NCBI GenBank assembly: GCA_028565715.1
Contig: JAOXYC010202017.1
Span: 1-27,425, forward strand
DNA from: Phoronis pallida
Lineage: Eukaryota; Phoronida; Phoronidae
DNA: 27,425 bases
Direction: 5' to 3'
A program made the translations under genes and the position numbers. Of this stretch, positions 23,301 to 27,425 are shown piece after piece; position 1 is the stretch's first letter, and every line of letters begins with the position of its first letter. Under the pieces are notes generated by a model that was not told where the DNA came from, ran no database searches, and saw nothing but the letters and a program-made list of their open reading frames with translations.

Positions 23301-26300
23301 ATAGCCAAGTCTTGTTTTTGTCTTCACCTTAAAGTTTGGATCATGAATTTGGAAGTCCATTTTAATGTTAAATATGTTTTAGAATTTTAAAATGATAAAT
23401 GTTCATTAATTTATAGGTTGTGTTCGTGATATCATTGAACATAAATAACAATTTCCTCAGTTGAGGGAATTAGGTCACGTGATGTAACCAAATAGTTGCT
23501 TGAACAGATTCATAATTATTTATAATTTAATCATAATATTCATTAAATTTTTTGAGAAATTCTCTCAAACTTTGGGTAGTTACAGTCTTCCAATCCCAAA
23601 AACAATTTTCTTCTGGACATTATTTAGTGTGTCTGCCCAAAATATATATTTTCATATGGAACATATTATTCAGCTTAAAATTCTCAACAAAATGAACCAT
23701 TTCATTTTGCCATACCTTCCATGCACATGCTCTACATTTATCGACTCCTATTTACAGTGTCAAAGATCTGGCCAATCAGCGACGAGACCGTCTCAATGAG
23801 GCACACACTCTTCACACCTTCTTCCGGGACGTTGATGATGAAGAGGCTTGGATCCGTGAGAAGAAACTTCTCGTTGGCTCCGATGATTATGGACGTGACT
23901 TGACTGGTGTTCAGAATCTTCGCAAGAAGCACAAGCGCCTGGAGGCGGAGCTTAACAGTCACGAGCCTACAGTGCAGGTTAGTATTAGGGCATTTCCTAA
24001 ACATTTAAGGAAAGGAAAAGGTCCCATCCCATGGAGTTGTAATTTGCAAATTTTCCACTAGCTTTCTGTGTCTTGTCACTCAGTAGCACATTTTCAACAT
24101 AGTTTTATCAGAAAGAAAATTATTTTCTAAGTGATTGGCAATTTATGATTATTGTAGCATTAAGCGGCCTTTTTGAATCAACAGCATCATTTATAATTTC
24201 AAAATATGATTGAACACAATCACTTGTGAATGCTGTATAATTTTGCATGTCACATTTGAGAGCGAGACACTAAAATGATTTCCTTAAACTGTAGATTCAT
24301 GGTATTCGATTTGTAAGTAAAAATCGTCATCAAACACCTAGCTTAGGTTTTTATTTAAAACAATTTTTGTTGTGTTTTCACACGCTGTTTCACAAGTCAC
24401 AGATTGAATTTCTTTACCATTCGAAACTAACTCATTTCCACACTTTCAGCTTTGTTTGTTGTTGTTGTTGCCCTTTGACCTTTGCCATTTGACCTCTATT
24501 CCTAGCATGTTTCCGTTTTGAGAAGTACTGTTATATTTCTTGTTAGAAGTGGAAACAAAAAACTCACAGAAAAAGAAAAATCAATTTTTGACAGTTAACT
24601 TTTCTTTGCTATCAATTGATATTTTCAAAAGTGTTTGAAAAAAAATTCTCTTTTCGAAAATCGAGTTGAAACCTCAAAGTATTTTTACCGACGCATGGTC
24701 CACTTTCCCTTGTCATTGCTGCTGACCTTGACCCATGAACATTGAACTATGAACTTGGTTTCCCCAGTGTTTGTTGTACTTTTCCCATCCAGTTGAATGT
24801 TAGAATATTGGCATGAACCCTGACCTATAAACCCTGACCTCTGAACCCTATCATTCCCCCAATGTTTGTATTATCCCCCCTGGTTGAATGTTACAGTATG
24901 TTGATGGAATATTGCATTTACTGGAATCGAGGGAACGATTAGTAAGTACAGCTCAGAATATGCTCTTTCCATTGACTTCAATGAGCAGACTTATTGCAAG
25001 ATTGCTGTTTTTAAGCCTCTTTTCGCAATAATGAAAAAAGCTTTGTTCCAAAGCTGCATCCATTATTGTGAAATTTCATGTTAAACTCAAACAACATGTT
25101 GAGGGTCTGGTGAAGTTATTTGAAGTCAGAATAAAATGACCCAAATCTCATTCTTCAACTTGCGTCAATGGATGTAACATTTACATTTGCTTCATGCAAT
25201 TTCACTAGATCGACCATCAACGTGTTTTGAGTTTTCAAAAATAAGAAAATCTGGCCAAAAATAAGTCTTGTGAAGTCAATGGAGTTTATTTGCCATTCTG
25301 GATGCTTACTGGTTATTGGTAGGTTTCTAAACCTAAATCATTGCATAGTTGCTAGATAAAATTACTATGCATGGGAAAAGGGAAATTGACGGTTTTGACT
25401 TGGTTTTGTATCACAAACTTGTTTCTCCAAAACGACCAGTTTCTGATGTTTTTCCAAATGAATTTTAATATGAAATGTTTTCAGATTAGTTTCTGAACTG
25501 GCACGATCAGTAGTAAATCAAATTGTTTAAACTTACCAAAAGAAAAAGACTGATACAAAACAATGTCACACTTCATATATGCTGTTTTAGGAAGTTTTGT
25601 AAAACAGTTTCTGCTCTGGATTGTTCAGAAATATATGATTTATTATTTTAATGAAACAGAGGGTTTGTTTAAAAAAAATGCCAAATGCTTTTGTAAACAA
25701 CTGTCTAGGTTATGGTACTCAACATTTTAGAAAAGCTACTTTTAGGCCCTTGTCAACTTTGCTAAAAGCTGTTATAAATATAAATGGTTGAATATGAGGA
25801 CTGAAGCCAGTCTATTTTCATTATTTTTGGTTGAAACATGGCAATGTTTTGTTATAAGGCAAAGGCAATGTTTCGTTATAAGGCAAGGGATGCCATTATT
25901 TGCTGAGCTTTTTTAATTCAATTTTCTGGTATGAAAATATGAATAAAAGGCTGCTAGCCCTTGTCATGTTATATTAGTTGAGGTTTTGGGTGTCTGTCAT
26001 AAAACGAGTTAAACAAATGTTGACAGCAGAACAAAGTTTATGATTTCACTGTTCCCACGTATACCACAACTTCAACTTTTCACAAGTAAAACTGAAGTTT
26101 ATCAGTTATTCCCTTCACTCCCAACTTTTTTCAAAAACACAGTAGAAAAATCACCATATTCATTGGTACAAAACTGCCATCTATATGTTGACCTGAAAAC
26201 TAATTTTGCGTTTTACCCCATAAAGGGTGTACAAGACCAGGGTGCCCAACTCATGGCCGAGTCCTCCCTCGGGGCTGACGATATCAAGGCCCGCCTCGAC

Positions 26301-27036
26301 CAACTCAACGATAGCTGGCTGGAGCTGAACACCTTAGCTGCCAGACGAGGACAGAAGCTGGATGAGTCACTAGCCTATCAACAGTTTGCAGCGAATATTG
26401 AAGAGGAGGAATCGTGGATCGCTGAAAAACAACATCTGTTGTCGGGAGAGGATTACGGCGATACTCTAGCTGCTGTTCAGGTTGGGACATTTATGAAGTA
26501 TTTTTGAATTTCAAAAATTAAATTAAATGGGAACAAATTAGATTAAATCTTGGAAGTAGACTATCATGTTGATATTTTTTTTAATTCAAACACAGTATTC
26601 ATTTTTTATGGACCATCTAAAAGCAAAACATTAGGTAAACTATTGAATAATTTATAAATCACTGAAATTATAAAAAGTTATATTTAACAACTTCTTTTAA
26701 AATGGTGTGATCCCAAAAACTTTCCATTAGTTACAGCAATGTAAACATTTAATCCAATTTTGTTTCTCTCTTAACAGGGACTCCTGAAGAAGCATGATGC
26801 TTTCGAGACTGACCTCCAAGTCCATAATGACAGATGCTCTGAAATCAAGAAGGAGGGAAATAAACTGATCGACGAGGGGAACCACAATGCCGACCAGATC
26901 GCTGCTCGCTGCGCCACCCTTCAGGAGAAGATTAGCTCCCTGGATGACTCCGCTAATCGTCGCAAGGCCCGACTTATTGATAACTCAGCCTTCCTACAGT
27001 TCATCTGGAAAACTGATGTCGTTGAGAGTTGGATTG
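2087..27036 (+). CDS. SPTAN1: alpha-spectrin, non-erythroid type; 33 coding exons, 3' end beyond window
   Basis: Alpha-spectrin pairs antiparallel with beta-spectrin and joins head to head into tetramers that crosslink actin in the membrane skeleton. Seen here: an N-terminal tetramerisation helix (residues about 10-45), triple-helical repeats with helix-A Trp every 105-108 residues, and an SH3 domain (about 972-1027: ALYDY 977-981, WW 1007-1008, GFVPAAYL 1017-1024) inserted in repeat 9. Repeats 10-17 and the start of repeat 18 follow. All 32 introns are GT-AG and phases match at every join; coding total is 5818 nt (1939 codons plus 1 nt). The start ATG has A at -3 and an in-frame TGA 9 nt upstream. 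The C-terminal EF-hands are outside the window. Introns not listed separately (300-520 bp, AT-rich) show only splice signals to my reading. The order SH3-in-repeat-9 excludes beta-spectrin and alpha-actinin. An orthologue of SPTAN1 / Drosophila alpha-Spec is near certain. Confidence 0.97.
2702..2827 (+). CDS. SPTAN1: coding exon 2: repeat 1, helices B-C
   Basis: Residues 83-124, phase 0 at both ends (acceptor TTGTAG, donor GTATGT). It carries [16 protein letters not shown] and [11 protein letters not shown], which are highly conserved in alpha-spectrins. The preceding 369-bp intron holds nothing recognisable. The following 340-bp intron contains a loose duplication of TTTGATTCTAA about 60 bp apart. 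Confidence 0.95.
3168..3308 (+). CDS. SPTAN1: coding exon 3: repeat 1/2 junction and repeat 2 helix A
   Basis: Residues 125-171, phase 0/0 (TTTTCAG to GTTAGT). It spans the continuous linker helix [16 protein letters not shown] and reaches helix A of repeat 2 (FWIRDK, Trp 167). The 474-bp intron that follows has a 14-bp perfect inverted repeat but no other feature. Confidence 0.95.
3783..3866 (+). CDS. SPTAN1: coding exon 4: repeat 2 helix A/B
   Basis: Residues 172-199, phase 0/0 (TTTTTCTAG to GTGAAT). [20 protein letters not shown] is the typical A-B loop with the conserved (D/E)-(F/Y)-G-x-D-L pattern. The exon is only 84 nt. Confidence 0.93.
4142..4246 (+). CDS. SPTAN1: coding exon 5: repeat 2 helix B/C
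   Basis: Residues 200-234, phase 0/0 (TTTTTTTAG to GTGAGT). [19 protein letters not shown] matches the helix B/C region. The 383-bp intron after it holds a purine-rich A/G tract at about 4556-4596. Confidence 0.93.
4630..4866 (+). CDS. SPTAN1: coding exon 6: repeat 2/3 junction and repeat 3 helices A-B
   Basis: Residues 235-313, phase 0/0 (TTTGCAG to GTGTGT). It has the linker Trp 240 ([10 protein letters not shown]), helix A with [13 protein letters not shown] (Trp 273) and [20 protein letters not shown]. It is closely paralogous to exon 22 (repeat 11), evidence of old internal duplication of a multi-repeat block. Confidence 0.96.
5151..5267 (+). CDS. SPTAN1: coding exon 7: repeat 3 helix C
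   Basis: Residues 314-352, phase 0/0 (TTTTCTCAG to GTATGC). [20 protein letters not shown] and the linker Trp in ENNWEGL are typical. It is paralogous to the first half of exon 23. Confidence 0.94.
5648..5821 (+). CDS. SPTAN1: coding exon 8: repeat 4 helices A-B
   Basis: Residues 353-410, phase 0/0 (TTTTGCAG to GTTAGT). It has [14 protein letters not shown] (Trp 379), [20 protein letters not shown] and ends EHK. It is paralogous to exons 23-24 (repeat 12), but the intron here falls three codons later (after EHK rather than after RHQ). Confidence 0.96.
6337..6576 (+). CDS. SPTAN1: coding exon 9: repeat 4 helix C and repeat 5 helix A
   Basis: Residues 411-490, phase 0/0 (CACAACAG to GTAAAC). 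It opens with GEIDARED, the paralogue of TEIDARA in exon 25, and ends in AWMSKQE (Trp 485). The 497-bp intron after it contains a SINE copy on the minus strand. Confidence 0.96.
6687..6782 (-). mobile_element. tRNA-derived SINE copy (minus strand)
   Basis: Read on the minus strand, AAGCTTAGATGG (6762-6773) matches a pol III box A and GGGTTCGATTCCC (6719-6731) is a full box B inside a perfect 5-bp T stem (CTGGG/CCCAG). The tail CAGTTTTGAATTTTTCCGTC follows. A related copy lies at 19441-19541 with the same head order and a similar tail. Ends are approximate and no clear target duplication was found. It is not a working tRNA, since no good acceptor stem forms. Confidence 0.7.
7074..7184 (+). CDS. 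SPTAN1: coding exon 10: repeat 5 helix B
   Basis: Residues 491-527, phase 0/0 (TTTTGTAG to GTAATT). [20 protein letters not shown] is a classic A-B loop. The exon ends AAQEEKIR. The 394-bp intron after it shows nothing but AT-rich sequence. Confidence 0.95.
7579..7812 (+). CDS. SPTAN1: coding exon 11: repeat 5 helix C and repeat 6 helix A
   Basis: Residues 528-605, phase 0/0 (AATTTCAG to GTATGC). It runs from [20 protein letters not shown] through helix [15 protein letters not shown] (Trp 591) to ADESYM. The last codon ATG abuts the donor. Confidence 0.95.
8074..8278 (+). CDS. SPTAN1: coding exon 12: repeat 6 helices B-C
   Basis: Residues 606-673 plus one base of codon 674 (acceptor AATTTCAG, donor GTAAGT, phase 1). 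[19 protein letters not shown] repeats the DPTNLQAK motif of repeat 1, and LWKQLCEM is the linker helix. Confidence 0.95.
8652..8764 (+). CDS. SPTAN1: coding exon 13: repeat 7 helix A
   Basis: Completes Ser 674 and encodes residues 675-711 (acceptor TCTCTACAG, donor GTAGGC, phase 0). [20 protein letters not shown] carries Trp 696, then SEDFGK. The 920-bp intron after it (8765-9684) is AT-rich, and I see no gene or repeat family in it. Confidence 0.95.
9685..9870 (+). CDS. SPTAN1: coding exon 14: repeat 7 helices B-C
   Basis: Residues 712-773, phase 0/0 (TTTTTTCAG to GTAAGT). [19 protein letters not shown] and the run to VVERYEALS match alpha-spectrin repeat 7. The intron after it carries a possible SINE tail fragment at about 9893-9962. 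Confidence 0.96.
10318..10635 (+). CDS. SPTAN1: coding exon 15: repeat 8
   Basis: Residues 774-879, phase 0/0 (TTTCTAG to GTAAGT). At 318 nt it is the largest exon here and encodes one full repeat period: [20 protein letters not shown] (Trp 802), then [18 protein letters not shown] and a complete helix C ending in [19 protein letters not shown] is a very conserved alpha-spectrin signature. Confidence 0.97.
10968..11210 (+). CDS. SPTAN1: coding exon 16: repeat 9 helices A-B, before the SH3
   Basis: Residues 880-960, phase 0/0 (ATTATAG to GTAAGT). [15 protein letters not shown] (Trp 908), [19 protein letters not shown] and the end DQAQACR, after which the SH3 domain interrupts repeat 9. The 439-bp intron that follows contains a candidate 36-nt cassette exon. 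Confidence 0.97.
11432..11467 (+). CDS. SPTAN1: candidate 36-nt cassette exon before the SH3 domain
   Basis: In the intron between exons 16 and 17, a strong pyrimidine tract ending CTTTCTTACAG precedes 12 open codons ([12 protein letters not shown]) followed by the donor-like GTAAAA. Length is a multiple of three and the phase is 0/0, so it could be included between ACR and QQEAPVV without disturbing the frame. The donor is only moderate and I do not recognise the peptide, so this may be chance. Confidence 0.3.
11650..11784 (+). CDS. SPTAN1: coding exon 17: SH3 domain, first part
   Basis: Residues 961-1005, phase 0/0 (TGTTTACAG to GTTAGC). The SH3 fold starts at about [11 protein letters not shown] (971-981), with the RT loop [14 protein letters not shown] and [14 protein letters not shown] carries the aromatic residues that bind proline-rich partners. 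The intron cuts the SH3 just before its WW pair. Confidence 0.97.
12148..12293 (+). CDS. SPTAN1: coding exon 18: SH3 domain, second part, back into repeat 9
   Basis: Residues 1006-1053 plus two bases of Gln 1054 (acceptor ATTCCAG, donor GTAAGT). [19 protein letters not shown] completes the SH3 (W1007, W1008, P1020, Y1023). The helix C of repeat 9 resumes with [11 protein letters not shown] and ends IEDQ. Vertebrate alphaII-spectrin places its 20-residue SH3i insert exactly at this exon end; no matching exon is visible here. Confidence 0.97.
12725..12926 (+). CDS. SPTAN1: coding exon 19: repeat 10 helices A-B
   Basis: Completes Gln 1054 and encodes residues 1055-1121 (acceptor CTCCCACAG, donor GTAAGT, phase 0). 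[20 protein letters not shown] carries Trp 1088, 180 residues after the repeat 9 Trp, as expected for one repeat plus the SH3 insertion. [14 protein letters not shown] is the helix B. Confidence 0.95.
13251..13358 (+). CDS. SPTAN1: coding exon 20: repeat 10 helix C
   Basis: Residues 1122-1157, phase 0/0 (AATTTTACAG to GTACGA). [20 protein letters not shown] leads into [15 protein letters not shown]. In vertebrate alphaII-spectrin this point carries a loop with the calpain/caspase site and calmodulin-binding segment; here the chain passes straight to exon 21, so the loop is absent. The intron after it holds a long foldback. Confidence 0.95.
13511..13704. repeat. near-perfect foldback, about 90-bp arms, 10-nt loop
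   Basis: The arms at about 13511-13604 and 13615-13704 are inverted copies; the inner part, from TCATGTCAAACGTTTCCACC through GGTCTTGGTCACTAGCACTG, is almost identical, with small differences and a 3-nt indel in the outer part. The loop is 13605-13614. There is no coding capacity and no clear target duplication. It could be a young foldback/MITE element or an intronic hairpin giving small RNAs. Confidence 0.85.
13844..13935 (+). CDS. SPTAN1: coding exon 21: repeat 10/11 linker
   Basis: Residues 1158-1187 plus two bases of Arg 1188 (acceptor CTATTTTCAG, donor GTAATG). [20 protein letters not shown] is the linker helix and HEVQRYHR opens helix A of repeat 11. Confidence 0.95.
14304..14448 (+). 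CDS. SPTAN1: coding exon 22: repeat 11 helices A-B
   Basis: Completes Arg 1188 and encodes residues 1189-1236 (acceptor TGGTTACAG, donor GTATGA, phase 0). [17 protein letters not shown] has Trp 1196; [20 protein letters not shown] follows. It is the paralogue of exon 6. Confidence 0.96.
14796..14977 (+). CDS. SPTAN1: coding exon 23: repeat 11 helix C to repeat 12 helix A
   Basis: Residues 1237-1296 plus two bases of Arg 1297 (acceptor AATTTCAG, donor GTAAAA). [20 protein letters not shown], the linker LTEKWNDL and FQRFLSDYR, the start of helix A of repeat 12. Its donor sits at the start of a tandem duplication. Confidence 0.96.
14982..15217. repeat. tandem duplication, period 118 bp
   Basis: Copy 1 (14982-15099) and copy 2 (15100-15217) are similar throughout: TAGAAAAGTC, GACTTT, AATT, TTTTCTCA, TTAGCAA, GCAGA, GAAAAAA and CCTTAA all recur at a constant 118-nt offset. 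By eye identity is about 80 percent. The first copy starts a few bases after the exon 23 donor, so the donor itself was not duplicated. Confidence 0.75.
15543..15642 (+). CDS. SPTAN1: coding exon 24: repeat 12 helices A-B
   Basis: Completes Arg 1297 and encodes residues 1298-1330 (acceptor TTATTTCAG, donor GTAACG, phase 0). [20 protein letters not shown] (Trp 1302) and [10 protein letters not shown]. The next constitutive exon starts EHRTEIDAR 3.0 kb downstream, and a candidate cassette exon lies between. Confidence 0.96.
15780..15885. repeat. imperfect inverted repeat, about 42-bp arms
   Basis: The left arm 15780-15821 (TCACACAAGAAATTAATATG to CACTTGTACT) pairs with the right arm 15843-15885 (AGTACAAAGTG to TTCTTGTGTGA) with a few mismatches and 1-nt gaps, around a 21-nt spacer. 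A short related piece, CAAGTGAAATATGTAC, lies just upstream at about 15746-15761. It could be a decayed foldback element. Confidence 0.6.
16258..16311 (+). CDS. SPTAN1: candidate 54-nt cassette exon in repeat 12
   Basis: It encodes [18 protein letters not shown], 18 codons, phase 0 at both ends, between acceptor CATAAATAG and donor CAG/GTGCGG. It would sit between RHQ (exon 24) and EHRTEID (exon 25). The segment is clearly richer in GC than the surrounding intron. RTEID is repeated from the start of exon 25, yet all five codons differ at the third base, which suggests an old duplication kept by selection on the protein. Constitutive inclusion would break the 106-residue repeat spacing, so optional use is likely. 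Two TGCATG motifs follow the donor. No transcript evidence is available here. Confidence 0.6.
16341..16359 (+). promoter_or_regulatory. paired TGCATG motifs (RBFOX-type splicing enhancer candidate)
   Basis: TGCATG occurs at 16341-16346 and again at 16354-16359, about 30 and 43 nt after the donor of the candidate cassette exon. In animals, RBFOX proteins bind UGCAUG downstream of alternative exons and promote their inclusion, often in nerve and muscle. Single TGCATG words occur elsewhere in the window, so it is the pairing and position that matter. Confidence 0.45.
17000..17246. mobile_element. MITE-like element, Harbinger/Tourist-type
   Basis: Terminal inverted repeats of about 40 bp: left GGGCTATCCCAGCAAAAAAT and on through a G run, right the inverted counterpart ending TTTTGCAGGAATAGCCC. 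The element is flanked by TTA on both sides (16997-16999 and 17247-17249). A 247-bp length, no coding capacity, GGGC ends and a TTA target duplication fit non-autonomous PIF/Harbinger elements. Inside, ACCCACCTACC occurs twice as a direct repeat near the two ends. Confidence 0.7.
18639..18787 (+). CDS. SPTAN1: coding exon 25: repeat 12 helix C
   Basis: Residues 1331-1379 plus two bases of Lys 1380 (acceptor CGTTTCCAG, donor GTAAGC). [20 protein letters not shown] followed by [15 protein letters not shown] is very close to vertebrate alphaII-spectrin at the same point. Confidence 0.97.
19132..19324 (+). CDS. SPTAN1: coding exon 26: repeat 13 helices A-B
   Basis: Completes Lys 1380 and encodes residues 1381-1444 (acceptor TTATTTTAG, donor GTAGAT, phase 0). 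[19 protein letters not shown] (Trp 1408) and [20 protein letters not shown]. It is the paralogue of exons 9-10. Confidence 0.96.
19441..19541 (+). mobile_element. tRNA-derived SINE copy (plus strand)
   Basis: Box A-like TAGCTTAGAGGTAGAGC (19454-19470) and box B GGTTCGATTCC (19498-19508) lie in one tRNA-length unit that folds partly like a tRNA: a possible acceptor pairing GTAGCTG/CAGTTAC and an anticodon-arm pairing CATAA/TTGTG. Extra bases between T stem and acceptor, and C instead of T before the anticodon position, argue against a working tRNA. The T-rich tail TTTTTTCTGTCTTTTC resembles that of the minus-strand copy at 6687-6782. Confidence 0.7.
19989..20092 (+). CDS. SPTAN1: coding exon 27: repeat 13 helix C
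   Basis: Residues 1445-1478 plus two bases of Arg 1479 (acceptor AATTTTAG, donor GTATGA). [20 protein letters not shown] and [10 protein letters not shown] match the family. The preceding 664-bp intron holds the plus-strand SINE. Confidence 0.95.
20451..20698 (+). CDS. SPTAN1: coding exon 28: repeat 14
   Basis: Completes Arg 1479, encodes residues 1480-1561 and gives one base of Thr 1562 (acceptor GCCCAACAG, donor GTAAGT, phase 1). [20 protein letters not shown] (Trp 1513), [20 protein letters not shown]. The 5-residue vertebrate insert known after NIQ (LSKLL) has no counterpart: there is no intron at that point here. Confidence 0.96.
20699..22338 (+). other. 1.6-kb intron 28
   Basis: AT-rich with no supported gene. 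A weak inverted repeat (20799-20822 against 20978-20999) and a weak 18-nt frame-neutral microexon candidate (21289-21306) are the only structured items. The run TGCATGCATGCATG lies at 22284-22297, close to the exon 29 acceptor. Confidence 0.7.
22339..22628 (+). CDS. SPTAN1: coding exon 29: repeat 14 helix C and repeat 15 helices A-B
   Basis: Completes Thr 1562 and encodes residues 1563-1658 (acceptor AATTCTCCAG, donor GTAAGT, phase 0). [20 protein letters not shown], then [20 protein letters not shown] (Trp 1620), [20 protein letters not shown] and [14 protein letters not shown] and ADISAH are strongly conserved in alphaII-type spectrins. Confidence 0.97.
23148..23257 (+). CDS. SPTAN1: coding exon 30: repeat 15 helix C
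   Basis: Residues 1659-1694 plus two bases of Asn 1695 (acceptor ATATTCTAG, donor GTGAGT). [20 protein letters not shown] and [10 protein letters not shown] short TAATG tandem (about 23051-23069) lies in the intron before it. Confidence 0.95.
23758..23977 (+). CDS. SPTAN1: coding exon 31: repeat 16 helices A-B
   Basis: Completes Asn 1695 and encodes residues 1696-1768 (acceptor CTATTTACAG, donor GTTAGT, phase 0). [20 protein letters not shown] (Trp 1726), [20 protein letters not shown] and HEPTVQ. It is nearly identical to vertebrate alphaII at the same place. Confidence 0.97.
24295..24312 (+). CDS. SPTAN1: candidate 18-nt microexon in repeat 16
   Basis: ACTGTAG precedes six codons IHGIRF, followed by the consensus donor GTAAGT. 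The phase is 0/0, fitting between exon 31 (PTVQ) and exon 32 (GVQDQ). The pyrimidine tract (TTTCCTTAAACTGTAG) is fair. TGCATG lies 46 nt upstream of the exon. So short a segment can arise by chance, so this needs transcript support. Confidence 0.35.
24751..24901. repeat. two diverged copies of about 60 bp, offset about 91 bp
   Basis: Copy 1 (24751-24810) and copy 2 (24843-24901) share GAAC, CCCCA.TGTTTGT, CCC..C and TTGAATGTTA in the same order. Between them lies a short tandem of ACCCTGACCT. Only copy 2 has the TTACAG acceptor used by the candidate 45-nt exon; copy 1 reads TTAGAA. Confidence 0.55.
24897..24941 (+). CDS. SPTAN1: candidate 45-nt cassette exon in repeat 16
   Basis: The acceptor tract TATCCCCCCTGG to GTTACAG, then 15 open codons [15 protein letters not shown], then consensus donor GTAAGTAC. 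The phase is 0/0, fitting between exon 31 and exon 32. The peptide has the leucine spacing and charge of an amphipathic helix, which suits insertion into the helical rod. I do not recognise it from known spectrin inserts. Confidence 0.5.
25840..25887. repeat. 24-bp tandem repeat, two copies
   Basis: GGCAATGTTTTGTTATAAGG plus CAAA is followed directly by a second 24-bp copy differing at two positions (C for T in TTTCG, and the last base). Confidence 0.85.
26226..26480 (+). CDS. SPTAN1: coding exon 32: repeat 16 helix C and repeat 17 helix A
   Basis: Residues 1769-1853, phase 0/0 (acceptor ACCCCATAAAG, donor GTTGGG). [20 protein letters not shown], then the linker [20 protein letters not shown] and [15 protein letters not shown] (Trp 1832), ending [10 protein letters not shown]. 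The AAG acceptor is non-optimal, but the frame and the family alignment fix it. Confidence 0.95.
26778..27036 (+). CDS. SPTAN1: coding exon 33: repeat 17 helices B-C and start of repeat 18
   Basis: Residues 1854-1939 plus one base of Gly 1940 (acceptor CTCTTAACAG, donor GTAGGT, phase 1). [20 protein letters not shown], the linker [18 protein letters not shown] and VVESWI (Trp 1938). The family continues G-E-K-E, so the split Gly codon is expected. The rest of the gene is downstream of the window. Confidence 0.96.
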
Positions 27037-27425
27037 GTAGGTTTTTCTGTTTTTTTTTTTTTAAATTCTTTATTTGAAAAACAAACAAATTACATTTATA
27101 GACTTGCCCAGAAATCAATTAAGTGAAGCATTTTATCTGGGCTTTTCTGTCAGATAGTAATTATGGAAGTATGCTTTAACCTTGGGCGTCAAAACTGTTT
27201 ACGCTTACAAAAGGTTTACATAAAACTGATGGTATATGGAATGAAGCAAAAAATTGACAGTAGTAAAGATAAGTATTTTTGTGAATTATTTCTGATCTAT
27301 AGATTTCTCTGAATTGTTAAATTTAAAATAGCAAAATGTTTATAATTCTATATCAAAGGTAGTTACCTTGTCAGAGTCCAGTGTTTTGAGCATGAAGAGC
27401 TTTCGTGACCATCGCGGTCACTTCG
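27037..27425 (+). other. start of intron 33, incomplete
   Basis: AT-rich with a T run after the donor (27048-27061). No further exon is visible before the window ends. A small inverted repeat GTGACC/GGTCAC lies near the end (about 27405-27421). Confidence 0.7.

Larger units (their letters stand above)
23978..26225 (+). other. 2.2-kb intron 31 with two candidate microexons
   Basis: AT-rich, no independent gene seen. It holds candidate frame-neutral exons at 24295-24312 and 24897-24941, a cluster of TGACC words between 24476 and 24840, a 60-bp near-tandem duplication at 24751-24901, and a 24-bp tandem repeat at 25840-25887. From 24942 to 25839 I see nothing else supportable. Confidence 0.8.

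Noticed and set aside
26040-26225. Extended open frame upstream of exon 32 starting with ATG
   Set aside because: The sequence before 26226 has no spectrin similarity and contains only intron-like AT-rich codons; family alignment puts the exon start at GVQDQG.
1-27425. CRISPR arrays, bacterial operons, rRNA genes
   Set aside because: None were seen; the window is a eukaryotic multi-exon gene.

Overview
The window holds most of one gene: the alpha chain of spectrin (non-erythroid type, SPTAN1/alpha-Spectrin orthologue), on the + strand in 33 coding exons. The start codon is at 2087. The last exon visible ends at 27036 inside the split codon for the Gly after ESWI, so the 3' end of the gene lies beyond the window. 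The joined exons give 1939 complete codons with no stop or frame break. From family knowledge the full protein is about 2400 residues, so roughly the last 20 percent (end of repeat 18, repeats 19-20 and the EF-hand domain) is missing. The conserved helix-A tryptophans fall at residues 62, 167, 273, 379, 485, 591, 696, 802, 908, then (after the SH3 insertion) 1088, 1196, 1302, 1408, 1513, 1620, 1726, 1832 and 1938. This near-constant 105-108 residue period is an independent check on the exon joins.

Organism: a eukaryote, and from the protein a bilaterian invertebrate. It has the alpha-spectrin order of tetramerisation helix, nine repeats, an SH3 domain inside repeat 9, then further repeats. 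It lacks the vertebrate calmodulin/calpain loop after repeat 10. AT-rich introns mostly of 300-500 bp and tRNA-derived SINE copies fit a mollusc or other lophotrochozoan, but the window alone cannot prove this.

Layout: 1-2077 is upstream sequence or a 5' UTR intron, with a foldback element at 401-509. 2087-15642 holds coding exons 1-24 with short introns. 15643-18638 is a 3.0 kb intron. 18639-20698 holds exons 25-28, and 20699-22338 is a 1.6 kb intron. 22339-23977 holds exons 29-31, 23978-26225 is a 2.2 kb intron, and 26226-27036 holds exons 32-33. Repeats include two SINE copies, a near-perfect foldback of about 194 bp, a Harbinger/Tourist-like MITE and several local duplications.

The main point of interest is a set of candidate cassette exons in the introns that would insert short peptides into the rod without shifting frame. 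The best is 54 nt at 16258-16311 ([18 protein letters not shown]). It echoes the start of the next exon (RTEID, same residues but every codon different) and has two TGCATG (RBFOX-type) motifs just downstream. Others are 45 nt at 24897-24941, 18 nt at 24295-24312, 36 nt at 11432-11467 just before the SH3 domain, and a weak 18 nt at 21289-21306. If real, they make this spectrin a tunable scaffold with insert sites different from those of vertebrate alphaII-spectrin.
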